DNA of 64,000 bases from Planctomicrobium piriforme. Lineage in GTDB: Bacteria > Planctomycetota > Planctomycetia > Planctomycetales > Planctomycetaceae. The position numbers and the translations under genes were made by a program. The DNA is taken from assembly GCF_900113665.1 (NCBI RefSeq), contig NZ_FOQD01000001.1:558001-622000 (forward strand), read 5' to 3'. Below are positions 20,732-29,613 of the stretch, piece after piece (position 1 is the first letter of the stretch; each line of letters opens with the position of its first letter). A model generated the notes under the pieces. That model worked only from the letters and a program-made list of their open reading frames with translations. It searched no databases and was not told the DNA's origin.

Positions 20732-21175
20732 TGGGGACTGTTGCCTGAATCTAGATTACGCGTTCCGTCATCGCCGCCGGAATTTTGCTGCTCCGCAGAC
20801 CTTTTGCTGCCTGTCGGCCTGTTCGTTCCAACTATGCCGTCCGGGGGATTCCATACAAATGCGGCCGTGCTCGGCTTTTCCTTTTTGCTAGGAAAACGCC
20901 CGGTTTCTGTTCTGAGGCGAACAGTGACCTTACCGGTTGTAATGATTTTGCTGACCGTCATATTTCGCTCGCCGCATCCGTCTTTGCCGTGGCTCGTGAA
21001 ACTGGTCGGATGAAATGGGATGTGTCGTGCCTGGCCCCTGCGTTCCTGCGGATTCCTGAGGATGAGGCTGTTGAGGTCGACCAATCCCCGCGACCTCGCC
21101 GATTTCATTTCTGGAGAGATCCCCGAGATCTCCCGTGTGTCGTCGAGACGGCATTTTTTCTGGAATCGGAAATCC
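20732..21175. other. Intergenic spacer between divergent genes
   Basis: This 444-bp divergent spacer separates the HD-GYP regulator from the exported Pro-rich protein. I see no convincing gene in either direction and no repeat-family element. It should contain two promoters; no strong consensus pair was found. Confidence 0.5.
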
Positions 21176-21709
21176 ATGCCACGGACGTTCGCCCGACAGA
21201 CTGCCTGCCTCGCGGTGCTGGTCGGAACCTGCAGCACCGCCTGGGCGACGCCCCCGAACGCGTCGGGCCCGCAGTCTCCGGTCCTGCTCTCGCAGCAGAT
21301 CGAACTGCTGGAAGACGAACCGCACCCGGCTGGTGACCGCGTCACCGCTTCCAAGGCCGCAAAAGCCCCGGCCGCCGACATGCCGAGCCGAGGGTTCTTC
21401 CCTTCCGCCCGGAGCCTGTTCGGCTTCGAAAGCTCAGGCACGGTGCAACCTGCTGAAGGCAAAGAATCGGGCCAGAGCCGTTCCAAGGGAATTCTGCGGA
21501 TCTCGATGCCGGAGTTGTGGCCGACTCCTGCCGCGAGCGGAGAATTGCCGCCGCCAGAACTGATCCCTCCTCCCCCCTCGATTGAGGTCGTGGAATCGAA
21601 TCCCGATTGCATCGGACTCGAGTCCGAAATTGAGGAAGTTCAGCCCCGTTCGCAGAAGAAATGGCGTCCGATTCGCTTCCCGGGACTTGGCAAACTCTTC
21701 GGCAACTGA
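21176..21709 (+). CDS. Exported Pro-rich protein, unknown function
   Basis: This 177-residue protein has a signal peptide (MPRTFARQTACLAVLVGTCS, cleavage near TAWA-TPP). The mature part is rich in Pro, Ser and Glu with little predicted fold (SRGFFPSARSLFGFESSG, ELPPPELIPPPPSIEVVESN) and ends in a basic segment (KKWRPIRFPGLGKLFGN). It resembles other disordered exported planctomycete proteins but has no known family. The ATG at 21176 gives the best signal peptide. Confidence 0.65.
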   Translation: MPRTFARQTACLAVLVGTCSTAWATPPNASGPQSPVLLSQQIELLEDEPHPAGDRVTASKAAKAPAADMPSRGFFPSARSLFGFESSGTVQPAEGKESGQSRSKGILRISMPELWPTPAASGELPPPELIPPPPSIEVVESNPDCIGLESEIEEVQPRSQKKWRPIRFPGLGKLFGN

Positions 21710-21720
21710 GCTCGCCTGGA

Positions 21721-22587
21721 TTACTCTGCCGACTGGAACAGCCGCGACTTTCGCACTCCGCTGCGATGCAGGTAGTAGTCCGCCAGCACTTTCAGAGTCG
21801 CGCAGCCATAAGTGACGCTGCGGCGAAAATTGATGCTCGACGCTTCGTCGAAGTACCGCACCGGGACCGGCACATCGCCAATGCGAAAGCCGAAATGCAC
21901 CGCCTGTGCGAGGAACTGGCTGTCGAACACGAAGTCGTTCGAGTTCCGCTGGAACGGGATCTTCAGCAGCACTTCCCGCGAGTAGGCGCGGAAGCCGCTG
22001 TGGAAATCTCCCAGGTTTTGCCCGAGGGCCACGTTCTCGATCGTGGTCAGGATCCGGTTGCAGACGTATTTGTAAGCGGGCATGCCCCCTTGCAGTGCCT
22101 CGCGACGGGTGCGAATCCGCGACCCCAGCACGACATCGCAGATCCCGAGTTTCAGGAACTCGACTGCTGCCCCGACGACCCGGCTGTCGTACTGGTAGTC
22201 GGGATGGATCATGACCACCACTTCTGCCCCGCGATCGAGGGCGTGCTGGTAACAGGTTTTCTGGTTGGCTCCGTATCCGCCGTTGCGTTCGTGACGGATG
22301 ACCGTCAGCCCCAGTTTCTCGGCCACTTCCCAGGTGTTGTCGGAACTGCAGTCATCCACCAGAATGATCTCGTCGACGACGTTTTCCGGAATGTCCGCCA
22401 CTGTCCTGGCTAAAGTGCGGGCGGCGTTATAGGCCGGCATCACCGCGACCGTGCGACGACGGGCGAACTGTTTCTCCACCGCACGCAGCATGCTGTCGAC
22501 GCGGGGAGAAAGATTTGTATCGGTAATTCGAGGCTGTTCCAGGGTCAGCACAGGTGTATTCCAGGTCGATTGAGGAAGGCGGTTCAC
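21721..22587 (-). CDS. Family 2 glycosyltransferase, dolichyl-phosphate-mannose-synthase-like
   Basis: This 288-residue GT2 enzyme lies in the cytoplasm or at the membrane surface. The fold core is visible: VAVMPAYNAARTLARTVAD, the first Asp motif EIILVDDCSSDNTWEVAE and the second in VVMIHPDYQYDSRVV, then VVLGSRIRTRREALQGG and DFHSGFRAYSREVLLKIPF. There are no clear membrane helices. Such enzymes pass a sugar from a nucleotide donor to polyprenyl phosphate or glycan. The acceptor is unknown. It converges on the Pro-rich gene. Confidence 0.88.
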   Translation of the reverse strand: MNRLPQSTWNTPVLTLEQPRITDTNLSPRVDSMLRAVEKQFARRRTVAVMPAYNAARTLARTVADIPENVVDEIILVDDCSSDNTWEVAEKLGLTVIRHERNGGYGANQKTCYQHALDRGAEVVVMIHPDYQYDSRVVGAAVEFLKLGICDVVLGSRIRTRREALQGGMPAYKYVCNRILTTIENVALGQNLGDFHSGFRAYSREVLLKIPFQRNSNDFVFDSQFLAQAVHFGFRIGDVPVPVRYFDEASSINFRRSVTYGCATLKVLADYYLHRSGVRKSRLFQSAE

Positions 22588-22748
22588 GGAAAAAGTAGCC
22601 CAGACGCAGCAAGGGCCTCCGCGATTTCAGGGTAATCCCTCTGATTCCCGGTCCGAATTTGCGGATGAAAGGGATCGGTCGGGGAGTCCCGGCCTGACGG
22701 TCAATTGCAGTCCCTGGCGACAAACATTCCGGATCGAACAACGCGACA

Positions 22749-23702
22749 ATGAAGTTCCCCCTCGAACTGCTGCAACGCTGCTGGTTTCTCGCCGGGCCGA
22801 CCGCCGTTGGCAAAAGCGAATTGTCACTGCAGCTTGCCGAACAGTTAGGGGGGGAAATCCTCTCGCTCGATTCGATGGCGATTTTTCGCGGCATGGACAT
22901 CGGCACCGCTAAGCCCGCTGCCCGGCAGCAACAACGGGTTCCCCACCACCTCATCGATCTCGTCGAGCCTCACGAAGAATTCTCGACGGCTCAATTTCTG
23001 GTCGCCGCGGAACAGGCGTGTCGCGAGATCTGCGAACGGGGCCGCGTTCCCATTTTTGTGGGAGGAACCGGTCTGTACCTCCGCGCCGTGTTGCGCGGCG
23101 TCTTTGAAGGGCCCCCCGCCGACTGGAAGTTTCGAGACGAACTGACAGCGCAGGCTGCCGGTCAGTCACCCGATTGGCTGCATGAAAAGCTGCGTCAAAT
23201 TGACCCTGCCACCGCCGACCGGCTGCATCCCAACGACAGTCGGCGACTGGTGCGTGCGCTGGAAATCGTCCATCTGACCGGACAGCTCCCGTCGGTGCTG
23301 CAGCAGGAACACCCCCTGCCGGTCGAGCAGCGGCCACGACATATCTACTGGCTGCACCCTCCTCGTGCCTGGCTGGCCGACCGCATCAATCGCCGGGTGG
23401 ACGCCATGTTTGAACTCGGTCTCGAAGAGGAAGTCCGCTCCCTGCTCGACCGACAGCACCCCCCCGGCCGCACCGCCAGACAGGCCCTCGGGTACCGCGA
23501 AATGATCGATTATCTCGAAGACCGGTTACCGTCCCTCGACGAGACCCGCCAACTGATTCAGACCCGAACCCGCCAGTTCGCCAAACGCCAGCACACCTGG
23601 TTCCGAAACCTGGAAGAGTGCCGGGAAGTTGCGATTGAGGGGACGGAATCTGTGGACGAGTTGTGTGATCGATTGCTGTCGATGGGAGAGACGACGCCTT
23701 GA
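22749..23702 (+). CDS. miaA: tRNA dimethylallyltransferase
   Basis: This 317-residue enzyme adds a dimethylallyl group to A37 of tRNAs reading UNN codons. The P-loop is FLAGPTAVGKSELSLQLAE, followed by the conserved GEILSLDSMAIFRGMDIGTA, VPHHLIDLVEPHEEFS, FVGGTGLYLRAVLRG and RRLVRALEIVHLTG. The C-terminal TRTRQFAKRQHTWFRNL is typical. Length fits the family. A short hairpin (23713-23730) follows the stop. It is the second ms2-type tRNA position-37 gene in this window, along with mtaB. Confidence 0.96.
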   Translation: MKFPLELLQRCWFLAGPTAVGKSELSLQLAEQLGGEILSLDSMAIFRGMDIGTAKPAARQQQRVPHHLIDLVEPHEEFSTAQFLVAAEQACREICERGRVPIFVGGTGLYLRAVLRGVFEGPPADWKFRDELTAQAAGQSPDWLHEKLRQIDPATADRLHPNDSRRLVRALEIVHLTGQLPSVLQQEHPLPVEQRPRHIYWLHPPRAWLADRINRRVDAMFELGLEEEVRSLLDRQHPPGRTARQALGYREMIDYLEDRLPSLDETRQLIQTRTRQFAKRQHTWFRNLEECREVAIEGTESVDELCDRLLSMGETTP

Positions 23703-23712
23703 ACAGCGATCG

Positions 23713-23730
23713 GGACGCTTCAAAGCGTCC
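23713..23730. repeat. Short palindrome, family F
   Basis: GGACGCTTCAAAGCGTCC is a perfect 8-bp inverted repeat with a 2-nt centre, 10 bp after the miaA stop. A longer related palindrome lies at 47258-47292. It lacks a T-run, so it is not a standard terminator. Confidence 0.7.
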
Positions 23731-23854
23731 GGGCGGCGATTGCCGTTCTCGGGCCAATTCCGAGCCAATTCGGGATTGGTTCTGGCAACTCTCACAGGCT
23801 ATGATGACTCCGACAGCGACTCCTGCGGGAGTCCGAACAAGGGAGGTTCAGTGC

Positions 23855-26173
23855 ATGGCGTTACGGCATTGTGGGCAATCGCGGACCCGACGGTCCTGGT
23901 CTGGCCGGATCATTCTGGCATGTCTCTCGTTTCAGGCAGCCGGGATCGCCTGCGCGGATGAGCCCGCAAAACCTCCCGCCTCGGCCCGACTCCAGGGGTT
24001 GCAGGTTCAACCTGGCGACGAGCCGCTCAAGGCGTTCGAGCCCGCACGCCCGGAGTCCGCACAGGAATATTCCCGCCGCGCCGCGATGGCCCTGTACATG
24101 AAAGGTCGAATCGCCCAGGAACATGGCCGCTTCGGCGATGCCCTCGAAGCGTATTTGGCCGCCGTCGAAAAAGACCCTCTCGCCATTGCCGCCTATAAGG
24201 GGGCGTTGCCGATTCTGCTCCAGCGGCAGGAAATCGAAAAAGCCCGCAAGCTGACGCTGTCGGCGGCGGAAAAAGACCCGGAAGGGTACGAACTCGTCAT
24301 GGCCATGGCGGCGGTGTTCGCCCGGCAGGACCAGTTGCACGAAGGGATTCAACTGCTGCAGTCGGCGCTCAAGCTGCCGAACCTCAAGCCGCACTCGCTG
24401 GAAGACCTGTACCTGCGACGGGATCTCGGACTTTATTACCGCTTGCAAGGGAACTATCAGAAGTCGGCGGAAGAATACAAAATCGTCTTTGACGCCGTGA
24501 CGGACCCCGCCCTCGATCCGGAAGTTCGCAAGAAACTACTGTCCGATCCCGGCCAGACGTTCGATGAATTTGGCGATGTCTTTTTGAAGTCGGAACAGCC
24601 GGAACTCGCTCTCAAAGCCTTTGGCGAAGCGAGCAAACACCGCGAAGCCAAACCCGGCCTGCACAGTTTTAACCTGGCAACGGTGTTTCGACAGACCGGC
24701 AAGCCGCAACAGGCGCTTGAAGAACTGCAGCACTATTTCGACGCCCAGATGCAGACCCGCGGCCGCGCTGCCTATGAGCTGTTGCGCGATCTGCTGGTCG
24801 AACTGAAAAAGCAGGACGAACTGCTTCCACGGCTCGAAGCCATGCATAAGCAGGACGAACACAACGACGTGCTGCGTTACTTTCTGGCTGATGAAACACT
24901 GGCTGCAAATAACGTCCCCCGTGCCTCTGATCTGTATACCAACGGTCGCGAGAATATCAGCGATCCTCGCGCCCTGGTCGGCATGTTCTCGGTCTATCGC
25001 CAGCAGCGTCAGGCTGAAAAGCTGCTGACGGTGATGACCAAAGCCTTCTCCACAGTCCCCCGTGCCGACGAACAGGCTGCTCTCCAGCAGATGGCCCCCG
25101 ACGTCCGCGAACTCGCCACGCGATTTGAGAAGGAAATCAAGGCGTTCGAAGAAGACGAAGAAGCGTTCTCCGCGGTGACGAAATACGCTCGCACGCTGGA
25201 AGAAGGGGATGAACCCAAACTCGAGTTCCTGCAGGCCTACCTGCTGGGAAAGCTGGCGACGGAGAACAATCACACCGAAGACGCGATTCACTTCTACAAG
25301 TACGCGATTTCCATGCGGAACGATCCGCCGGCGCAGCTCTATACCGAGCTGGCGGGTCAACTGATCGACACCCAGCATTACAAGGAAGCGGCCGAATTGC
25401 TGAACGAGGCCATCAATCACACCTCGACCGGCCTGCAGCGGGAAAAATGGCGGCTGCTCTATCTGCTGAGCTACGCCCAGGCGTTCCAGGGGCAGACGGA
25501 AGCGGCCGTCGAGTCGATCCATGAAGCCCAGAAGCTGCAGCCGAACGTCTCGGCCCTGCACCAGCAGGAAGCCTGGATTCTGTACCACGCCCGTCGCTGG
25601 GACGAAGCCCTCGCGCTCTACGAACAGGTGATCAACAACTATTCCGGCGATAAGGAAGTCGCCACGAAGTGCCGCTTCCACATTTCTAACATCTATGTGG
25701 AAAAAGGGGACATGCCCCGCGGCGAGCAGATTCTGGAAGACATCCTCACTGAAGATCCGGACAACGTGCAGGCGAACAACGACCTCGGCTACCTTTACGC
25801 CGATCAAGGCAAAAACCTCGAACGTGCGGAGACGATGATCCGCAAAGCCCTGCAGCAGGAACCGGAAAACTACGCCTATCTCGACAGCCTCGGCTGGGTG
25901 CTTTACAAGCAGGGGAAGTACGAGCAGGCACTCGAGCAAATGGAAAAAGCGACCACTCTCAAACATGGCGACGACAGCACCATCGTCGAGCACCTCGCCG
26001 ACTGCCTGGAAAAAGTCGGCCGCCACGACGAAGCGGTTGCCGCCTGGCAACGGGCACTGAAGAATGAAGAGTCGAAAACTCCTCCCAGTGATCGCGTGCT
26101 GAAATCTCTCAAGGGCAAACTGATGATCGAGAACAAAACCGCTTCCCCGGAAAAAGCGACCGCACCCAAATAG
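23855..26173 (+). CDS. Exported TPR-repeat protein
   Basis: This 772-residue protein has a signal peptide (about 1-35; basic start then ILACLSFQAAGIACA) and a mature region made almost wholly of tetratricopeptide repeats. Examples are RIAQEHGRFGDALEAYLAAV, GLYYRLQGNYQKSAEEYKIV, AWILYHARRWDEALALYEQV and LGWVLYKQGKYEQALEQMEK. Such arrays bind partner proteins. The start at 23855 is supported by GGGAGG 9 bp upstream; the frame extends upstream to a TTG at 23699 inside the miaA end, but that part is not signal-like. No specific partner is visible nearby. Confidence 0.87.
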   Translation: MALRHCGQSRTRRSWSGRIILACLSFQAAGIACADEPAKPPASARLQGLQVQPGDEPLKAFEPARPESAQEYSRRAAMALYMKGRIAQEHGRFGDALEAYLAAVEKDPLAIAAYKGALPILLQRQEIEKARKLTLSAAEKDPEGYELVMAMAAVFARQDQLHEGIQLLQSALKLPNLKPHSLEDLYLRRDLGLYYRLQGNYQKSAEEYKIVFDAVTDPALDPEVRKKLLSDPGQTFDEFGDVFLKSEQPELALKAFGEASKHREAKPGLHSFNLATVFRQTGKPQQALEELQHYFDAQMQTRGRAAYELLRDLLVELKKQDELLPRLEAMHKQDEHNDVLRYFLADETLAANNVPRASDLYTNGRENISDPRALVGMFSVYRQQRQAEKLLTVMTKAFSTVPRADEQAALQQMAPDVRELATRFEKEIKAFEEDEEAFSAVTKYARTLEEGDEPKLEFLQAYLLGKLATENNHTEDAIHFYKYAISMRNDPPAQLYTELAGQLIDTQHYKEAAELLNEAINHTSTGLQREKWRLLYLLSYAQAFQGQTEAAVESIHEAQKLQPNVSALHQQEAWILYHARRWDEALALYEQVINNYSGDKEVATKCRFHISNIYVEKGDMPRGEQILEDILTEDPDNVQANNDLGYLYADQGKNLERAETMIRKALQQEPENYAYLDSLGWVLYKQGKYEQALEQMEKATTLKHGDDSTIVEHLADCLEKVGRHDEAVAAWQRALKNEESKTPPSDRVLKSLKGKLMIENKTASPEKATAPK

Positions 26174-26264
26174 GGGCGACTTTTTGATGGTGCAAAGCGG
26201 GAATGGAAACCGGACAGGGCCGTTGAAAACGAGGATCTTTTGGCGAGCGGAACGGCCCTGACTG

Positions 26265-27290
26265 GTGACGATCGAATTCGACTGCCCTGATTGCGACGCC
26301 CTGCTCCGCACTTCCGACGAGAAGTCGGGGCAGGCATCCGCCTGTCCGCTTTGTGGCTCGGCGCTCATGATTCCCGTTGTTCGGCAGGCGGTTCCGGCGA
26401 CAGAAGTCGCGTCGCGCGGCTCATTCGCCGACGAACTGGCCACCCGACTCGGCTCGCTCGACGACCGCCGTACCGCCCCCGCTAAAACTTCGCTGCCTGA
26501 GCTCGACCTCACGGTCGAGGCGGAGCCGATCTCTCTCTGCCGGGGCTGCGGCCGTGAAATCCCGGATGGCGCCTCGTTCTGTCCGAAGTGTCGGCTGGCA
26601 TACCGTCCCCCGCCGACGGTCGACCTCAATCTGATCCTCTCCGAGTCGCTGCAGATCTTTACCCGGAATTTCGGGAAATGTCTGGTCGCCGGGGTGGTGG
26701 ATATCGTCGCCTCGACCCTGGGGATCGTGGCCGTGATCGCCCTGGCGGGGGTGACATTGATGCTGCTGAGCCGGGAACCGGCCGCTGCCCTGCTGGCGGC
26801 AGCAGTCGTCTTTATTGTCGGGACGATTACTGTGCTGGCTGCACTGGCTGCCGGGAACTTCCGGTTCTTCCTGTCGCTCGCCCGGGGCCAGCAACCCGAC
26901 TACACCAACATGTTCGGGCGGGAACGCAACGTCGGGCGAATGGCGATGGCCGGCATCTGCTATTGGTCGCTGGTCTGCGCCGGTTTTGCGTGCGTCATCA
27001 TTCCCGGTTTTCTGGTGTTGATTCTGCTCTGGCCGTTCGGCCGGATCATCGTCGACCGCGAACGTGGAGTCATCGAGTCGCTGGCCGATGCGTTCCACAT
27101 GACGAAGTCCCATCTGGGTCTGCTCACCTGTCTCTTTCTGGTGCATCTGGGAGTTCTGGTGCTGGCCGCGGGTGTTCCCCTGATCGGGCATATCATTGCC
27201 ATTCCGTTCGCGGCGATCCTGTATACGGTGGCGTATCTGCATCTGACTGGCGAGTTTACGGGCGAATTCGCCACCCCATCTGATTTGTGA
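26265..27290 (+). CDS. Polytopic membrane protein with two N-terminal zinc ribbons
   Basis: This 341-residue protein starts with GTG. It has one CxxC pair set at residues 7-30 (CPDCD and ACPLCG), a Pro/Ala-rich linker, and a second zinc ribbon (CRGCGREIPDGASFCPKC, about 91-108). About five or six membrane helices follow (about 140-335), as in LVAGVVDIVASTLGIVAVI, VVFIVGTITVLAALAAG and MAGICYWSLVCAGFACVIIP. The membrane part resembles DUF975/glycerophosphoryl-like integral membrane proteins, but I cannot assign a function. It follows the TPR gene by 91 bp and may be co-transcribed. Confidence 0.72.
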   Translation: MTIEFDCPDCDALLRTSDEKSGQASACPLCGSALMIPVVRQAVPATEVASRGSFADELATRLGSLDDRRTAPAKTSLPELDLTVEAEPISLCRGCGREIPDGASFCPKCRLAYRPPPTVDLNLILSESLQIFTRNFGKCLVAGVVDIVASTLGIVAVIALAGVTLMLLSREPAAALLAAAVVFIVGTITVLAALAAGNFRFFLSLARGQQPDYTNMFGRERNVGRMAMAGICYWSLVCAGFACVIIPGFLVLILLWPFGRIIVDRERGVIESLADAFHMTKSHLGLLTCLFLVHLGVLVLAAGVPLIGHIIAIPFAAILYTVAYLHLTGEFTGEFATPSDL

Positions 27291-27318
27291 GGAACTCATA
27301 AACTCAGGTAAGAAGTGA

Positions 27319-27347
27319 TTGACGCGTGAGGATCGCATGCGCATAAT
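27319..27347 (+). promoter_or_regulatory. Strong sigma-70-type promoter
   Basis: TTGACG (27319-27324) is followed by exactly 17 bp and CATAAT (27342-27347). This is the best consensus promoter I found in the window. Transcription would start near 27354. Confidence 0.65.
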
Positions 27348-27353
27348 CTTCTA

Positions 27354-27566
27354 GAACTCCGGCAACACCACGCGGAGTCGGCGGGGGTTGGAGATTAGGT
27401 CAGGGCGCTCCCTGCCAAGGATTTAGGCGATACACATGCCAGATTGAGTCGAGGGTGGGTTGGATCAAGGACGGTCAGATGGATGTCATGGCCAGAATCG
27501 ATTCAGACAGGTCCACCGCCTCAGTCAAGCCACCAACCGTGATGGCGCCCTCGGGTGCCGTTTTTT
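27354..27566 (+). ncRNA. Candidate small RNA or structured leader
   Basis: A transcript of about 210 nt would run from the promoter above to the hairpin with T-run at 27544-27566. Local hairpins are visible, including CTCCG...CGGAG near its 5' end and CAGGG-CGCT-CCCTG around 27405, and a possible long-range pairing of GGGTTGG with CCAACC. It could be a free small RNA or an attenuator for the ArsR-type gene. No known RNA family is recognised. Confidence 0.4.
27544..27566 (+). terminator. Intrinsic terminator or attenuator
   Basis: The stem GGCGCC-CTCG-GGTGCC is followed by GTTTTTT. It lies about 150 bp before the ArsR-type start codon. Confidence 0.6.
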
Positions 27567-27714
27567 CCCGTACGACATCCGCCGTTAATTTTCATGCTGA
27601 AGTCGAAAAGGGTTCCAGTTGAACGAGGACCACGTTGCCCGGCAGCCTGGCTCAGGTGCTGGAAACACAGGAGTTCCCCCAACTCCTCCCAATCGTGAAC
27701 CACAGGAAGAAGAT

Positions 27715-28146
27715 ATGATTACCCAATTTGCCGAACCCACTCTGGCCCGAAACGTCGAACGGTCCATGCCGTCCGAACTCGAACCACGGGTTCCGGAACT
27801 GTCCCAGAAGCTTGAAAAAGATCTGGTGCAGGTGTTCAAGCTGCTGGCAGACGAAACTCGTCTGAAGATTCTGTTTTTCCTTGGCCGCGAAAAGGAACTG
27901 CACGTTTCCGCTCTGTGCGAACGTCTCGGTCAAAGCCAGCCCGCTGTCAGCCATCACCTTGCTCTGCTCCGCGTTGCCGGACTGATCGAGCCCCGTCGCG
28001 ACGGCAAGCACAACTTCTACTCCATTCAGCAAAATCGCTTCCACGAACTGATGGGCGAACTGTTCCTCAGCTTCACCGAAGAAAACAACACCTCGGAATG
28101 GCACTTCGAAGACTTCGTCTTCCGCCAGAACCGCAAGCCGGAATAA
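27715..28146 (+). CDS. ArsR-family winged-helix transcriptional regulator
   Basis: This 143-residue DNA-binding protein has the ArsR winged helix at about residues 33-110: LVQVFKLLADETRLKILFFL, then ELHVSALCERLG, recognition helix SQPAVSHHLALLRVAGLI and wing PRRDGKHNFYSIQ. A Cys in the third helix (SALCERL) is where some ArsR proteins bind metal, but the usual CxCxxC set is missing, so the signal sensed is unknown. The ATG at 27715 has AGGAAG upstream and is preferred to an in-frame TTG at 27619. A strong terminator follows. Confidence 0.9.
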   Translation: MITQFAEPTLARNVERSMPSELEPRVPELSQKLEKDLVQVFKLLADETRLKILFFLGREKELHVSALCERLGQSQPAVSHHLALLRVAGLIEPRRDGKHNFYSIQQNRFHELMGELFLSFTEENNTSEWHFEDFVFRQNRKPE

Positions 28147-28175
28147 CTCCCGCTTGTCCTGAATCCGGATCTACG

Positions 28176-28205
28176 AAACCCGTCTCTTGCGAGGCGGGTT
28201 TTTTT
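28176..28205 (+). terminator. Rho-independent terminator
   Basis: CCCGTCTC-TTGC-GAGGCGGG is followed by TTTTTTT, 30 bp after the ArsR-type stop. Confidence 0.92.
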
Positions 28206-28240
28206 GTCAGGGGTCAGGAATGAGGGGACAGGGGAGTGTC
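28206..28240. repeat. Dispersed repeat family D
   Basis: GTCAGGGGTCAGGAATGAGG is one of three D-type copies (others near 46016-46108 and 54167-54214). Confidence 0.6.
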
Positions 28241-28314
28241 CCTTCGTCGGCAATTGCCCAACTGTCCGCTATCATTGCTGCTCGTTTCATTTCACTTTGA
28301 ATCGGGAGTCGGCT

Positions 28315-29613
28315 GTGCGGATTCAGATCGCGTTCGCTCTTGTACTCACCTGTTTGCTGCCCGGTTGTGCGAAAGAACCAACGAGTTCGCCCCCTGCCCC
28401 TCCGGCAGCACCACAGGCGGAAACAGCAGCCCCAGTGGAAGCCGTCGCGGTTGAGAAAGTGGTTGAGTCTGCGGTCCCGGCCAACCCCGTGATTGGTCGC
28501 AAGCTGCTGACACCGGAAGAAGCCGCCGTAGGCTGGATCAGCCTGTTCGATGGCGAGTCACTCTTCGGCTGGAAGAGCAGCAGTAGCGACATCAACTGGA
28601 CGGTCGCCGATGGCGTGGTGACCGCCGACTCCGGTCCAGTGGGAGTGCTCCTCACCACTGTCCCGTTCGCCGACTTTGAACTCGTCAGCGAATTCCGGCT
28701 GGCGCCTGGCGCGAACAGCGGGCTGTTTCTCAGATCGACCGCCGACCCCAAAAGCCCCACGACCGATGGCTACGAGGTCAACATCATCGATTCACACCCT
28801 GGCGGCTATCTCACCGGCAGCTTGGTCGGTCGCGCCAAGGCGAATGAAGATCTCACCGCCTCAGGCGACTGGAAGACGCTCCGAGTGGTCGCGCAGGGAA
28901 AGTCGATCAAGGTCTTTCACAATGAGAAGTTGATCCTCGACTTCACCGACGACAGCCCAACGGCCCGCCTTAACGGCTTGATCGGCCTGCAGAAGAACGC
29001 CGGCAAAATCGAGTTCCGCAAAGTGAATCTCAAGCCGCTGGGGATGGAATCCATCTTCAATGGAAAAGATCTGACCGGCTGGCGGTCTGTGTCTGGTTCG
29101 AAGAGCGAATTCACCACGGAGGACGCGTCGATTCACGTCGTCAACGGGCAGGGCTTCCTCGAAACCGAAAAGTCGTTCAAGGATTTCCTGTTTCAGGTGC
29201 AGGCCAAAACGATGGCCAAGGAACTCAACAGCGGCTTCTTCTTCCGCGCCCTGCCTGGCACCGAAAAGGCGCCCTCGCATGGTTACGAAGTCCAGATCCA
29301 TAACGGCATCACCGACGGCGACCGCAACAAGCCGAACAACGCCGGGACCGGCGCGATCTTTCGCCGCGTCGAAGCCCGTCGCGTGGTGAGCAACGATCTC
29401 GAATGGTGTACGATTACCCTCGTCGCGGCCGGCCCGCGGATCGCCGTCTGGGTCGACGGATTTCAGGCTGTCGACTGGGAAGACACCCGCGAGCCCGACG
29501 AAAATCCCCGGAAAGGGAAGAAGCTCGAAGCGGGGCACATCAGCCTGCAAGGACACGATCCGACGACCGACGTCTGGTTCCGTGAGCTGAAACTTATGGA
29601 ACTGCCTGAGTAG
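28315..29613 (+). CDS. Lipoprotein with two tandem DUF1080 (3-keto-disaccharide hydrolase) domains
   Basis: This 432-residue lipoprotein has lipobox LLPGC, a Pro/Ala/Glu-rich linker, and two DUF1080 domains. The first (about 75-240) starts WISLFDGESLFGWKSSS, with ANSGLFLRS and TDGYEVNIIDSH. The second (about 243-430) starts MESIFNGKDLTGWRSV, with LNSGFFFRALPG and HGYEVQIHNG. The two are similar in order and motif, so they are an internal duplication. DUF1080 proteins are jelly-roll glycan-binding or glycosidase-like proteins common in planctomycetes. The GTG at 28315 (ribosome site CGGGAG) gives a clean lipoprotein signal. The last 20 bp overlap nadD, which is convergent. Confidence 0.86.
   Translation: MRIQIAFALVLTCLLPGCAKEPTSSPPAPPAAPQAETAAPVEAVAVEKVVESAVPANPVIGRKLLTPEEAAVGWISLFDGESLFGWKSSSSDINWTVADGVVTADSGPVGVLLTTVPFADFELVSEFRLAPGANSGLFLRSTADPKSPTTDGYEVNIIDSHPGGYLTGSLVGRAKANEDLTASGDWKTLRVVAQGKSIKVFHNEKLILDFTDDSPTARLNGLIGLQKNAGKIEFRKVNLKPLGMESIFNGKDLTGWRSVSGSKSEFTTEDASIHVVNGQGFLETEKSFKDFLFQVQAKTMAKELNSGFFFRALPGTEKAPSHGYEVQIHNGITDGDRNKPNNAGTGAIFRRVEARRVVSNDLEWCTITLVAAGPRIAVWVDGFQAVDWEDTREPDENPRKGKKLEAGHISLQGHDPTTDVWFRELKLMELPE

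Larger units (their letters stand above)
27291..27714 (+). other. Long spacer and leader upstream of the ArsR-type gene
   Basis: This 424-bp region holds a near-consensus promoter (27319-27347), about 200 bp of structured sequence and a terminator-like hairpin (27544-27566), then about 150 bp before the ArsR-type start. I see no convincing protein gene. Confidence 0.6.

Noticed and set aside
20710..21612. A 300-codon open frame on the minus strand
   Set aside because: It overlaps the start of the HD-GYP gene and lies antisense to the exported Pro-rich gene; its Ser/Gly/Arg-rich text has no domain features.
24536..26629. A 697-codon open frame on the minus strand
   Set aside because: It lies antisense to the TPR protein and zinc-ribbon genes; its composition is that of reversed codons in GC-rich DNA and the plus-strand genes have clear domains.
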